A stretch of DNA of 64,000 nt from Bin80 sp026709335 (GTDB taxonomy: Bacteria; Bacteroidota; Rhodothermia; Rhodothermales; Bin80). The stretch spans positions 1,860,001-1,924,000 of the forward strand of contig OZ241385.1 of NCBI GenBank assembly GCA_965200825.1. The letters are read 5' to 3'. The position numbers and the translations under genes are program-made. Below the pieces are notes generated by a model. That model was not told the DNA's origin and made no database searches. It worked only from the letters and a program-made list of their open reading frames with translations. Of the stretch, positions 34,501 through 44,700 are shown in pieces (the stretch's first letter is position 1; each line of letters opens with the position of its first letter).

Positions 34501-34916
34501 AATGCGCCCATACGGGACATCCATGGCATCCTGCGTACCAAGAATGAACAAAGTGAATCAATGGTCTGAATACGTAGGCGGAGCGGGTTATTCAGAAGAT
34601 CCCACCGCATTTGATCGTTCCTCGAAAGTGCCTGTCTGGCCAGATCCCATGTGTGCCGCTCATGCTCTGCCTCTGGTGGCTTACCTGTAGCCTTTTGAAG
34701 TGCACCAACAATACGATGTCTCATCTCGGCAGCCGCCTTACGTGTAAAGGTGATCGCAATAATAGCTTCTGGAAACTCTACCCGTGCCAACAGGACGAGA
34801 AACCGCTGGATCAAAAGCTCGGTCTTTCCCGAGCCGGCAGGTGCCTGAACAATGAAAGATGCCTCAGGATTCAGTGCCTGCAGGCGCTGAATCTGATCGG
34901 AAACCAGAGTGCTCAT
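31563..34916 (-). CDS. AddA-like UvrD-family helicase/nuclease
   Basis: About 1117 residues. Superfamily 1A helicase motifs: Walker A APAGSGKTELL, motif Ia ITFTRKAAAEMRHRI, motif II LLVDEFQDTSQSQYELL, motif III FLVGDPMQSIYRFRDAEV, motif IV LETNFRSS, motif V LLTVHKAKGLEFDTVIL and motif VI RLLYVAATRARKNLYL. The C-terminus has a PD-(D/E)XK nuclease core (GIRWIVDYKTSTH). It processes double-strand DNA ends for recombination. ATG 34916 overlaps the upstream gene stop as ATGA, so I prefer it to the in-frame start at 34958. The partner is the PD-(D/E)XK protein upstream; together they make an AddAB-like complex. Confidence 0.92.
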   Translation of the reverse strand: MSTLVSDQIQRLQALNPEASFIVQAPAGSGKTELLIQRFLVLLARVEFPEAIIAITFTRKAAAEMRHRIVGALQKATGKPPEAEHERHTWDLARQALSRNDQMRWDLLNNPLRLRIQTIDSLCSFLVRRMPWMSRMGALLEPEEAPRHLYRKAAIRTLELLYSDQKADIKEAITVLLRHLDNQTGRLEELLSTMLGRRDQWIRHVDVKETEFTALRAELEAALSSVIQHKLDRIVAVFPPDDADNVVELIQFAAKNLRDAGRKNHFETCLNLDSLPGSGIEEFPKWLAITELLLTREGNRRRSYTVASGFPVDKPEAKKRIRKIDLEQDVIAQLHALRDLPPAFYKEEQWQVLTALIRLLPEAVIQLREVFQQEGCVDFTEIAIAAQKAMKAHVSSNTRAPILDMSTQHLLVDEFQDTSQSQYELLKGLTHGWDGNDRTLFLVGDPMQSIYRFRDAEVGLFSRTRTMGLGSVHPQSLVLETNFRSSTEIVNWVNQALGNAFPRKEDPITGGVSYSPSTAFRADMQNSAVKIYPFYTKNPEVEAERIVSIIERTRSKEPDSTIAILVQARTHLLHIIARLRKREIAFRSIEIDPLRDRPAVQDLLALTQALLHPGNRIAWLSILRAPWCGLTLADLQILVGDDFKTGIQDLLPVRKGLISHDGRRRLERFIPILHDACTLRGLLPVRRWVEGVWMALGGPACLETRGELEDATAYLDLLEKSVHGPDLRDERKFMEDVERLFAPSDIGAGGELQLLTVHKAKGLEFDTVILPGLGNQTREDKPRLLMWREFDDGQQSNLLLAPIRETGARPDPVYKYLQLIEKKRRDHEKTRLLYVAATRARKNLYLLGHVTQKKNAQVLKVPDSRSMISKIWKVAHPEFLEAWKSRQREENENEAVEENSFVGIPVIRLSSEWTPVEPNRELTWKARGDSYEDEKEERELVFEWVGDVQRRVGIVVHRILQQMQVPSRMEFGDPVLRSALRHEGLSGENLEQALARVKQALKNTVEDPRGRWILSKHEEDAREYAITVLSGSRVRRFIVDRTFVTDGIRWIVDYKTSTHSGGDVDNFLDNEKKRYESKMQVYAKAMQSMDARPIRLGLYFPALKGWRQWQFLESEDA

Positions 34917-37588
34917 CCTCGGCTTTGTGTTATTTTTGCAGAGTCCCCGACCCTGCAAAAGGAAGCCAGCTTACAATATTTGCATGTCCCTGAAGGATCT
35001 TTGGGAGATACAATTGCGTACCCTGCTTTATATTCCTGTCCCAATTGATTGAGTGTTTCATTCCACTGCCTGATGACATCGGGAAGATGCCTTTTTGAAG
35101 GGTTTACGCCCGGAATCGTACCCTCTTTACTTGTAATTCCCTTGAACTCCACCCTCCCCACCTTGAGACTGCCAAAGAAGATGCCTGCAACTGATGAATT
35201 CTCCGCAACGGCATAGATCGGCAATTGTGGATCGTCAGGACGATCTCCATCCCAGGAACTGGGTTTGCATTCTCCTGTCTTGTAGTCAAGGATAATTTTC
35301 TGACCATCTTCAAGTATATCAACCCGATCCTCTCGAATATCTATTTCCATCCCACCTACTATGACTCGTTTTTGCTCCTCCCTGCCCGAAACCGTAAATG
35401 GTTGCCTTTTTCGTTCAAGATCCAGCCATTCCAGAATTATTCGTTCCAGTCGATTCTGTTCAACATGCATATACTGCTCATTCCGAAGAGCCCGCCGATA
35501 CGACATCTCTTTTTCAAGCAGTTCTTGTACGATTGTCCGAACAAGAACTGCTTCATCTTCTCTAGACATGGACAATAGTTCAGACTGAGTATTAAGCCGC
35601 TCCCATATCTCATCCAAAACACGGTGAACCATCCTTCCACGACCAAAAGCATCCAGCCCGGGAGTAGGAAGAGGGGGAGCTGTGGCTCCTAGCCGCAGCT
35701 CTGCAAACGCCCGGAACGGGCAGGCGGCCTGCAACTTGAAGAGTTCTGTGCCTCCCCGATATCGGATATCTTTACATGGATTTCCATAATGATCCTCGAG
35801 AATATCCAGACTTGAAGATCTTTGGATCAGCTCTCCTAGACTTTGGATGACTTTGATGCCTAACCCCTCCATAGATACCTCGGGAATATCTGCGAACAGT
35901 GGACTAATTCTCTTATCTGTATCTCCTTCACGCTCGGGAGAACTGATCACTACCATCGGTGCGCTATTCAAGAGTCTGTCACCCAGCATGCGTGCATTCT
36001 GTAGCATCCCCTCTGGTGTTGAGCGCCATAAACCGTGCCGACGTTGTAGAAGAATTGGTACAAATGGAGCTGGTTCACAGGGAGCAGGCCAAGCATCATC
36101 ATGCATCCCGAGCATCCAGAGATAATTGAATGACAATCCAGATGCTTCAAGCGGCCCCATGATTTGTACGGGGGCTGGCTCGGATTCGGGTTGAAATATT
36201 TTGTTGGATGCCATGCGATTCAGAAGAGTCACTGCTCTTTGACGTGTGACCTTTCCGGATACCCCATCAAGCTCTACCAATTCAGACAACAATTCTTCCC
36301 ACACGCCACAAGTCTGATACTCAATACTACCAGTGTGGAAGTCACCTGGCCATCCGACACTCCTGAGTATTTCGGAATCACTCTCTTCTTTGCTACGATT
36401 TCCAGACTGCAATAGCTGAGAAAAGGACTCAGCCCAGGCGCTGGGCAGTTTCTTCCCGTTCAGATTTTCAAAGGATATCTGCCATGCGTGAATCAGGGTT
36501 GCAAGGACGGGGCAATAAAATGGAGCATTCTTTTCCCTGGCGAAATACGAAATATCCGACAGGGTTACGTACTGTTCTCCGCGCTTTCTGAGCTCTACAT
36601 CGAGAAGTGCGCGCGAAATATGTTCCTCAGAAAACCCTGGCAGAAAAGGCGACAGCAGAAGCTGACCAGCCATTTCAACAGGAATTTTCCTGACATCAAT
36701 CGAAAGGATCTGCAATGCCGAATGAATGATCGGATACTCGGCCGCAGAGAGTCCCAGAGAAATATTAAAGAGTCTCTTGGGATCCCTCTCCGGATGAAGC
36801 CCTGAGCGAGGATGAAATACCTCTGAAAATATACGCTCAATTTGACTGCGAAGTCTTCGCATGCCCGGTACAACAACTCCGATCTCAAATGAAATGTCCT
36901 CTGCCTCGGGATCACTCTGAAGAATGGCCCTCGCCCATTCCGCGGCAATACGAATCTCTCGCTGAGAATCCGTCGCACATAAACGGAAAATTTGTTTCTT
37001 GAGGCTTGGAAGCGAAGTTTCTCGTATCCGAGTACCATGCCTTTGAAGGGTTTCGAAAAAATGCTTCTGCGCAGGAGTTGGTTCCAGAAACCCTATAAGC
37101 TCCACTTCATCCGGTACATCCAGATATCTGCTGTAAACGAGATTGGAAACTTGTTCAGGAAGCTCGACGGCAGAGAACCATCTGTTTCGTTCGCAACGAG
37201 CACGGAATTCCAAGGCCCACACTTGGAAGGCACGGGAATCTTCGGACATGGTCCATTCCGCCCCGACCAGTGGTAAGCGCCAATCACAAAGTAACTTCCA
37301 TGAAGTACTGGCCAATTCAGCTGTTGCGGAGATATCTAAAGGTCGGTACTTGGAGTGGGAGGACATAATATCTTCCCAGATAATCAACTCCTCAGCCCGC
37401 CGAAGTGGGCGTAAAAATTTCTCTTGCGATGCGGAATATATCCCCTCTTCCCAAAGTTCCGACAACCATGTATCCAGGGTCATTACGAGAGCACTCGGCC
37501 AAGTGTGCAATCCTTTCTCTTGCTGCTTCCAATCATATTCCTGCCGACGTACACGAGCTAGCCTCTCAGTTGCTGCAATAACCATCAT
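34913..37588 (-). CDS. AddB-like PD-(D/E)XK nuclease with iron-sulfur cysteines
   Basis: An 891-residue protein of the RecB-family nuclease group often called probable DNA repair protein. The N-terminal half is a degenerate helicase-like region without a usable Walker A motif. The C-terminal nuclease has DIREDRVDILEDGQKIILDYKTGE, with the metal-binding Asp and the Lys of YKTG. Four cysteines fit a [4Fe-4S] site as in AddB: one in AACPFRAF before the nuclease core and three in CKYCKLASFC near the C-terminus. The stop overlaps the start of the AddA-like gene by ATGA, so the two are translationally coupled. It is preceded by a 259-bp gap that should hold the promoter. Confidence 0.9.
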   Translation of the reverse strand: MMVIAATERLARVRRQEYDWKQQEKGLHTWPSALVMTLDTWLSELWEEGIYSASQEKFLRPLRRAEELIIWEDIMSSHSKYRPLDISATAELASTSWKLLCDWRLPLVGAEWTMSEDSRAFQVWALEFRARCERNRWFSAVELPEQVSNLVYSRYLDVPDEVELIGFLEPTPAQKHFFETLQRHGTRIRETSLPSLKKQIFRLCATDSQREIRIAAEWARAILQSDPEAEDISFEIGVVVPGMRRLRSQIERIFSEVFHPRSGLHPERDPKRLFNISLGLSAAEYPIIHSALQILSIDVRKIPVEMAGQLLLSPFLPGFSEEHISRALLDVELRKRGEQYVTLSDISYFAREKNAPFYCPVLATLIHAWQISFENLNGKKLPSAWAESFSQLLQSGNRSKEESDSEILRSVGWPGDFHTGSIEYQTCGVWEELLSELVELDGVSGKVTRQRAVTLLNRMASNKIFQPESEPAPVQIMGPLEASGLSFNYLWMLGMHDDAWPAPCEPAPFVPILLQRRHGLWRSTPEGMLQNARMLGDRLLNSAPMVVISSPEREGDTDKRISPLFADIPEVSMEGLGIKVIQSLGELIQRSSSLDILEDHYGNPCKDIRYRGGTELFKLQAACPFRAFAELRLGATAPPLPTPGLDAFGRGRMVHRVLDEIWERLNTQSELLSMSREDEAVLVRTIVQELLEKEMSYRRALRNEQYMHVEQNRLERIILEWLDLERKRQPFTVSGREEQKRVIVGGMEIDIREDRVDILEDGQKIILDYKTGECKPSSWDGDRPDDPQLPIYAVAENSSVAGIFFGSLKVGRVEFKGITSKEGTIPGVNPSKRHLPDVIRQWNETLNQLGQEYKAGYAIVSPKDPSGTCKYCKLASFCRVGDSAKITQSRG

Positions 37589-37847
37589 GGCAACCCCGGC
37601 AGGTTAGGCATGAATAGAAAATAGAGGTCACTCTTCTGTCTCAAATCGGGATTTTCCAAGAGTTCTGGAAGGGGCATCGAATCTCAGTTTTTCTTCAATG
37701 GATTGGAGTCTTTGGAAGTTCTTTGAACTCTGATTTTTTGAATATTACCTGATTTACGAATGTTTTGAATGTTCAATGGAAAGCTACACTAACACGTAAA
37801 GATATAAGCATTGAGGAATGGTCACACACATATAATCCTCTTTCCGA

Positions 37848-39140
37848 TCAGTCGTCATTCAAGACCACCTCGAGGGCTTCATCAAATGCATCCAATGTGT
37901 GCTTGATAGCTTCCGAGTCATGGACCGTTGACATGAACCATGCCTCGTACTGAGAGGGAGCAAGATGTACTCCCCTGATTAAGAGCTGTCTGAATACCTT
38001 TGCAAAAAAAACGACATTTGATGTAGAGGCAGTATCCCAATCCATAACGGGTGCCCCTGTAAAAAAGCAGCTGAACATCGTGCCCACACCATTTACTTGC
38101 ATCGGAACAGATTTGTCTGAGGCAATGGCTCCCAAACCATTCATCAACAATGCCGCCTGTGATGCTGCATAATCCCATTCATTAAGCCCTGAGTTCAGTG
38201 TGGCCAGACCTGCCTGCACAGCAATCGGGTTCCCTGACAGGGTGCCCGCCTGGTAAACTGATCCTTCGGGAGCAATCCATGTCATAATATCATCCCTCCC
38301 GCCATAGGCACCAATCGGAAGCCCGCCGCCGATGACCTTTCCGAGTGTCGTTAAGTCCGGTGCTACATCATATAAGGCCTGGGCTCCACCGGGATGTACC
38401 CGAAATCCCGTCATCACCTCATCAAAAATCAGAAGAGCATTTTGGTCGGTCAGAATTTGGCGTAAACCATTCAGATAGCCGTCTGCAGGTGGAATCACTC
38501 CCATGTTCCCTGCAACTGGCTCTACAATCATTGCTGCAATCTCTCCAGGATGCTTCTCAAATGCCTGCTCCACTGCGGAAAGATTATTGAACGGAACGAC
38601 AAGCGTGTCTTCGGCGACATGCTTCGGAATTCCCGGACAATTGGGAAGTCCAAGAGTTGCAACACCGCTACCAGCTTCCACCAATAGACAATCAGCATGA
38701 CCATGATAGTTACCTGCACACTTGATGATCTTATCTCGTCCAGTGAACGCCCTTGCCAAACGGAGTGCACTCATTACTGCTTCTGTTCCGGAATTGACTA
38801 AACGTAAACGTTCCATCAGTGGCATAAATGACTGAATTTTTCTGATCAGATTTGATTCATGCTCAGTACAGGCTCCAAAACTGGTTCCCTTTCGGGCCGC
38901 AACTTGAATGGCGTCAACGACTTCCTGATGCGCATGCCCGACAAGTAGAGGCCCATAAGACAGCACATAATCGACGTACCGATTCCCATCTACATCCTGA
39001 ATCCACGCCCCGGCACCTTGCTCTATAAATACAGGGGAACCACCAACGGCCTTGTAAGCACGCACCGGAGAGCTGACTCCGCCAGGCATACAATCCCTGG
39101 CAGTTGCAAAAAGTACATCAGAGCGGCTACGGGTATACAT
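37848..39140 (-). CDS. hemL: Glutamate-1-semialdehyde 2,1-aminomutase
   Basis: A PLP enzyme that makes 5-aminolevulinate from glutamate 1-semialdehyde in the C5 tetrapyrrole pathway. About 430 residues. The N-terminus has PGGVSSPVRAYKAVGG, followed by VDYVLSYGPLLVGHAH. The PLP region contains IFDEVMTGFR, and the Schiff-base Lys lies in LGKVIGGGLPIGAYGG. The frame opens at 39185, but ATG 39140 (MYTRSRSDVLF) gives the family N-terminus. It supports the heme pathway that also feeds ctaA/ctaB at the window start. It is divergent from the small zinc-ribbon gene. Confidence 0.96.
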   Translation of the reverse strand: MYTRSRSDVLFATARDCMPGGVSSPVRAYKAVGGSPVFIEQGAGAWIQDVDGNRYVDYVLSYGPLLVGHAHQEVVDAIQVAARKGTSFGACTEHESNLIRKIQSFMPLMERLRLVNSGTEAVMSALRLARAFTGRDKIIKCAGNYHGHADCLLVEAGSGVATLGLPNCPGIPKHVAEDTLVVPFNNLSAVEQAFEKHPGEIAAMIVEPVAGNMGVIPPADGYLNGLRQILTDQNALLIFDEVMTGFRVHPGGAQALYDVAPDLTTLGKVIGGGLPIGAYGGRDDIMTWIAPEGSVYQAGTLSGNPIAVQAGLATLNSGLNEWDYAASQAALLMNGLGAIASDKSVPMQVNGVGTMFSCFFTGAPVMDWDTASTSNVVFFAKVFRQLLIRGVHLAPSQYEAWFMSTVHDSEAIKHTLDAFDEALEVVLNDD

Positions 39141-39266
39141 TACTAAGTTGGGGAATAAGGTTTTGTGATGTTTCACTTGCAACAAAGCTGCAAATCCTCA
39201 AACGAGGAGAGGCAGGGAATGTCCCTGATTTTTTGTACATTGTCCTGCGGTTGCAAAGGATTTTCC

Positions 39267-39497
39267 ATGATTTCTTGTCTCGTTCCTTCCTATTATGGCT
39301 ATTGTGACAACTGCAGTAGTCTTACACCCGAATTGGAAAAGCTCGGGGTTAAGTATCAGAAAAAGCCGGCCTATTGCTACTATGGCCCCGATGCGCCCAC
39401 TGGTCCAGATACCCCGGGAATCTATCTGTGCAAAGATTGCTACTCGCCGCGTGGTCAAATAATTGCAGAGAGAATCCGCAAAGAGCGGAGAAAGTAG
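39267..39497 (+). CDS. Small zinc-ribbon protein
   Basis: A 76-residue protein with two CxxC knuckles, YCDNCSS and LCKDCYS, separated by about 40 residues, and a basic tail (IIAERIRKERRK). The spacing suits one structural zinc ribbon. The frame is open from 39165, but AAGGA about 7 bp before ATG 39267 supports the shorter start. The Pro-rich middle (GPDAPTGPDTPG) is not a family I recognise. It could be a nucleic-acid-binding or regulatory peptide. Divergent from hemL, with no clear operon. Confidence 0.55.
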   Translation: MISCLVPSYYGYCDNCSSLTPELEKLGVKYQKKPAYCYYGPDAPTGPDTPGIYLCKDCYSPRGQIIAERIRKERRK

Positions 39498-39554
39498 GAA
39501 TATTTTACGTTTCGAGAAGATCATGATGCTATCTCCTATAGATCCCCCAAGATC

Positions 39555-39704
39555 ATGCAAGACAATGGAGTAGCAAAAGACCTTGTGGATGCCAAATGGT
39601 GGTATATGAAAGCGGCGAAGTCCGGCATAGAAGATGCTCAAAACAGGAGGAATCATCTTGTTTCCTGTGGAGTAATTCCTAAAACCGGCCAAACAATTGC
39701 ATGA
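39555..39704 (+). pseudogene. Sel1-repeat fragment
   Basis: A 49-codon frame whose middle reads GVAKDLVDAKWWYMKAAKSG then IEDAQNRRN, a recognisable single Sel1 (TPR-like) repeat with the A-x2-W-Y-x-K-A-A-x-x-G core. There is no signal peptide and only one unit, so it is probably the tail of a lost Sel1-repeat gene rather than a functional protein. It is in the same phase as the zinc-ribbon gene, separated by that gene's stop codon. Confidence 0.45.
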
Positions 39705-39829
39705 CTCTTTCCTTCCTCCGAAGGAAAGAGATTATGGTACGGGCGATAATTCCAGTAAGTATTTGCTCCACTTGTACTGCAAAATTAATTTGAACCTTAC
39801 CTTGAAAAAGCTACTGTCCAATTATCCCA

Positions 39830-41749
39830 ATGCGCATCCTCTTTCTCTGTTTAATCCTTCTGCCTTGCCTGATTGCAGGAAACAGTTACACTTCGACTCA
39901 ACCATTTACCGTCCACAAACTTTTTAGGACTGGTGCTGTGTTACAACGTGATGCACCTGTTCCGGTATGGGGGACTGCACCTGCAGGCACAACGGTAAAA
40001 GTTTTCCTGAACCAGGAAGAACACTCTGTACAGACCGACGACAACGGAAAGTGGCTCGCAACCTTAGCGCCCCATGACGCGGGAGGTCCGTACAGACTCA
40101 TAATCGCTACCAGTAGTGATACGATAGCGGCCGAAGATATTATGTTTGGTGATGTATGGATCGCCTCAGGACAATCCAATATGGAATGGTCCGTCGCGAA
40201 CTCTGCCGATGCCGAGTTCGAAATTGCGTCCGCCAATGACCCATTTCTACGACATTACAAAGTACCTCGTAGCTGGTCTTTCAGCCCCTTGGATACCCTT
40301 GCCGGCGGAGAATGGCATTCTGCATTACCAGAACATGTGGGAGCCTTCACAGCAGTTGGATATTCATTTGCCCGGGAGTTGCGTGCTGCTACTGATATTC
40401 CGATCGGAATCTTAAATACATCTTGGGGTGGTAGCCGGATTGAAGCCTGGATGGATCCCCCTGCCCTTGATATAAGTGAATCTCAGATTGCCCAGATTCT
40501 TGGAGCTCAAAAAGCCTATACCGACAGCCTTGTCAATGCCCTTGTGAGAGAACACGGTGCATCAGCCGATATGGACCCCGGCTTCAAAGCAGATGAACCA
40601 ATTTGGGCTACTTCGGATTTGGATGACTCCAAATGGATGGATATTCCAGTACCTGGATCTTGGGAAGCCGGAGGACTTAAAGGATTAAACGGTACAGTCT
40701 GGTATCGTACCAGCTTCAATCTTGATTCCGTCCCTGCGGATGCAGTCCTGCGTCTTGGTAACATAGACGATCAAGATATGACCTGGATTAACGGTCAACT
40801 GGTTGGCGAATCAAATGAAATACAGATTGAGCGCACATATCCAATACGCGAAGGTATCCTGATTCCAGGCGTAAACCAGATTACCGTCCGTGTACGTGAT
40901 GTGTGGGGGAACGGAGGTCTCGTAGGTGGGGATTCGAAAATTGCCCTCCAGTGGCCTGATGGGATGGTAGATCTGGAAGGAACATGGAAAATTCGGGTTG
41001 GCCAATTTCAGGTAGACCCCGGAGATCCTCCCAATCAGCAGCCAACCTTGCTCTATAACGCAATGATTCACCCGATTCTGAACTTTCCGATCACCGGCTA
41101 TATCTGGTATCAGGGGGAATCAAATGCAAATAACCCCGAAACAGCCATTGCCTACGCTACGCAGTTTCAATCCATGATTACCCGATGGCGAGATCTGTGG
41201 GATCATGAGGACGCTCCATTTTTATTTGTATCTCTGGCCAGTTTCCGACCACCCCAGGAACAACCATATGAGAGTAATTGGGCACTCCTGCGTGAATCTC
41301 AGGCCGCAGCCCTGAGCCTGCCTAATGTGGGTCAGGCAATTACCTTAGACATCGGCGAAGCAGACGATATTCATCCCAGAAACAAACAGGATGTAGGAAA
41401 ACGTCTCGCCCTCTGGGCAAGGAGCCTTGCATACGGAGATGAGTTGATCCCGTCTGGACCAATTTATCGAGATCATTTCATAGAAGGCGGAACCGTTTAT
41501 CTTCAATTTGATTACGTAGGTAGTGGACTCATTGCCCGAGATGGCCCCCTTGAAGGATTTGCTATTGCAGGGCCGGAGGGAGAGTATGTCTGGGCAGAGG
41601 CGCAAATACAAGGAGATACCATCGCAGTATTTCATTCTGATGTCCCAAATCCTGTTGTAGTTCGATATGCCTGGGCCGACAACCCAAGTACCGCAAATTT
41701 GATCAATGCCGAGGGATTGCCTGCAGCTCCATTTCAGGCCGGGAAATAA
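39830..41749 (+). CDS. Sialate O-acetylesterase (SGNH/GDSL family)
   Basis: A 639-residue secreted esterase. The signal peptide (MRILFLCLILLPCLIAG) is followed by a beta domain, FRTGAVLQRDAPVPVWGTAP. The SGNH block I Ser is in IASGQSNMEWS, and block III and catalytic His features appear as WYQGESNANNP and DDIHPRNKQDVG. A galactose-binding-like insertion (DSKWMDIPVPGSWEAGG, TVWYRTSF) lies around residues 260-390. It should remove O-acetyl groups from sialic acid or other acetylated glycans in the periplasm. It is 27 bp upstream of tamB and may be co-transcribed with it, although there is no known functional link. Confidence 0.92.
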   Translation: MRILFLCLILLPCLIAGNSYTSTQPFTVHKLFRTGAVLQRDAPVPVWGTAPAGTTVKVFLNQEEHSVQTDDNGKWLATLAPHDAGGPYRLIIATSSDTIAAEDIMFGDVWIASGQSNMEWSVANSADAEFEIASANDPFLRHYKVPRSWSFSPLDTLAGGEWHSALPEHVGAFTAVGYSFARELRAATDIPIGILNTSWGGSRIEAWMDPPALDISESQIAQILGAQKAYTDSLVNALVREHGASADMDPGFKADEPIWATSDLDDSKWMDIPVPGSWEAGGLKGLNGTVWYRTSFNLDSVPADAVLRLGNIDDQDMTWINGQLVGESNEIQIERTYPIREGILIPGVNQITVRVRDVWGNGGLVGGDSKIALQWPDGMVDLEGTWKIRVGQFQVDPGDPPNQQPTLLYNAMIHPILNFPITGYIWYQGESNANNPETAIAYATQFQSMITRWRDLWDHEDAPFLFVSLASFRPPQEQPYESNWALLRESQAAALSLPNVGQAITLDIGEADDIHPRNKQDVGKRLALWARSLAYGDELIPSGPIYRDHFIEGGTVYLQFDYVGSGLIARDGPLEGFAIAGPEGEYVWAEAQIQGDTIAVFHSDVPNPVVVRYAWADNPSTANLINAEGLPAAPFQAGK

Positions 41750-41776
41750 GTTTCTCGGGTAAAGTAGCCTGTATCC

Positions 41777-44700
41777 GTGGATCACGACTTTCATACGGTC
41801 CCCCCGTCCAAGCCTCCCATACGAGGAAGCATATTAAGGCGCTTGGGAATGATGGTTGTCTTCCTTCTAGGAAGCGGATTTCTTGTGTACCTCGGACTTA
41901 CCCGTACAGAAGTCGGCCGGGACTACCTACGGCAGGAACTTGAATCTGGATTTACAGAAGCCTTCAACGGAGAGGTAACAATTAAAACTGTTTCCGGAAA
42001 CATCCGAAGCCAAGTTCATTTGCAAGATATCGCATTCTATGATGCAAGGGACTCCCTCTGGCTCCACATAGATGAGATCACTGTGCAGCCAAATTGGAAA
42101 AGTCTGTTTGGATTACGGTTTGAACTCAACACACTTTCCGTTGAACATCCATCACTATTTATACGATATCAGGCAGACAGCTTATGGAATCTAGCCTCCG
42201 TACTCACCCCCAGACAAAGCACTCGTACCGCTTCGTCAACTTGGGAATTCAAATCTACACATATCTCTGTCTCGGGTGGATCGATCTCGATCTCTTACCA
42301 AGAGAGTATACCTGAATGGGTTGAGTCAGGGCGATTATTTGATTTAGCTGCCGCGGATATATCAGACATTTCTCTGGAAGGTGATTTAAATCTCCAGCCT
42401 GATCGCCAACTCTTTGCAATACAATCGCTTCAAGCCAATATCGATACGCTGAAGTTCGCAGCTGATGGTGAGTTGTTACTTGAACATGACCTTCTACATA
42501 TCAATGCACTGAACCTTTCCAGTTCAACTAATCACGCGACCGTGGTTGGTGTCCTGTCAAATCGCAAGAAATTGGCTGATATTTCGCTGACCAAAAGCCA
42601 CTTAACCCCCGAATTTGTCCATGCCATCTCACCTGATTTGCTTCTGCCAACTTCGCTAACGCTGAGTGGACAGGCAAATCGACAGGATGGGCAGTGGTCA
42701 CTGGAGAACTATATTATTGCCTCGGATGATTCACGCGTTGAAATTTCCTCTGCAAAATTTGAATCCAATGAAAAACAGATTTCTTTTGAGGCTTCCATCG
42801 CTCCCAGCACGCTCGATCCTGCGGATCTGCAGACAATCCTGAACAATCCTTTCTGGAACGGTGGGGATCTACAAATTGAAGGATTAATTGAAGGGCAACG
42901 TACTTCGGAAGAGCTCACACTCTCAGCAACCCTTGATATTGTCACAGAAGCGGGCGGGCGGGTAAAACTAGAAGCCTCATCTCTTCATAACCAAGGATGG
43001 AGCTATGACGCCAATCTTTCGGCAACTGGGATCAATCTGGGCGAATTCCCTGGCGCAGAGACGCTTGCGGGAATTGCAAATGGTACGCTTTCACTCTCTG
43101 GGGAAGGAGTTCGTTCACCATCGATCTCCACGAAACTTGCTTTATCGCCGTCCGTCATCGGCGGAAGATCCTTGGATAGCCTGTGGATGGAGGGAACCCT
43201 GACCGAGCAAAAACTAAATCTCATTGGTTTTTTGAATGAACAGGAATCGCGTCTGGAAACCGGAATTTCCGCAAACTGGGCTGGTGAATCCCTTTCATTT
43301 GAGGCCTCCGGAAGTTTAGCCATGTTTGATCTTGGAGCTTTGTTTGTGCTCCCCGAGCTTGAAACTAATATTCATGCAAATTGGAAGTTGCATGGCATCG
43401 GAAACAATCTGGATGACCTTTCTGCTTTCATTGAAATTCAGACCGACTCATCAACCGTCATTTGGAAGAATCACCAGCGTACAGCTCCACCCACTCGGTG
43501 GTCCATTGCTCTTACGGATACTGTTTCCCTAGGACCGCGCCTCATAGTTCAGAGCAATGTTCTTGATCTTGAGATGTCTGGGAAATTTAGTCAAAGTTCG
43601 CTTCGACAAACTGTTAGTGCATGGAGCGATGCTTTTTCGGAGACATTTGATCGATTTGGCGATCATCTAAGGATAGATCGACCTACTACCGATATAGACA
43701 GTGTGAGTACGAATCTGTACGAAAATACTCTCACAGAAAGTTCATTGACAGAATCTGTTCAATCCATACCAATGGAATTGAATCTCAACTGGAAACTTCA
43801 TGATCATCCAGCTACAGATGTACTCTTGCCGATGATCCCCACATTTTCCAGCAACAACCAAGGAAATGCGATGATCTTGTTTGACGGAGGTGTCCTTCAT
43901 TTGGAAACTCAAATACAGGATGAAACCTTCATGATCAACCAAATTGCAGCTTACCAGGCCGCGATCAGATTGACACTGGACGCCAACCTCGATCAGGAAA
44001 TTGAATCAAGCTGGAAAGTTGACTTAAGCTTGGCTGCCGATTCCGTCACGAGTGGCCGTGTTCTGATTCAAACGCCTCGGATCTCAGTCAATCAGGATGG
44101 GAAAGCCGGAAACTTGAATATTTATACGAATAGCGCCGACTTGTCTATTGGCGGACACCTTTCATCAACTATTGAACTGCTCTCGGATCGAGTACGTCTT
44201 CGTATCCAGGAAGCACATATTCCTACTGGAGATGTGGTATGGGCCATTTCTGAACCTGCTAACATTGACTTGTTTGCAGATGCTACGGTGATCACGCCTT
44301 TCAGTCTGGAAACTGGTAACCCTTTTCTTGACGAAATGCAAATCGTAACAGTTCAGGGCAATCTGTCAAACCTTCCATCGGATACTCTGAGGCTGAGCCT
44401 GAATGGGGTTGATCTGGCGCACCTGTCGAATATCCTTGAGTTGAGGAGGCCATTGGGTGGACAGATTGACGCAGATCTTCTGTGGACAGGACTCTGGCAA
44501 CCAGAAATCACCGGAGGATTGGAGGTTGATACACTCACGTTTGACAACAAACTGGTAGGTCACTTACAGGCTTCCAGCATACTCCTTCCAGGCGGCTCCG
44601 ATCTGGGGCTCGCAATGATTATTGATTCGATCGGGGTGGCACCGGCAGGATATCAGTACACGATTAATGATATTTCCTTGATCGGAAATATTCCCGTTCC

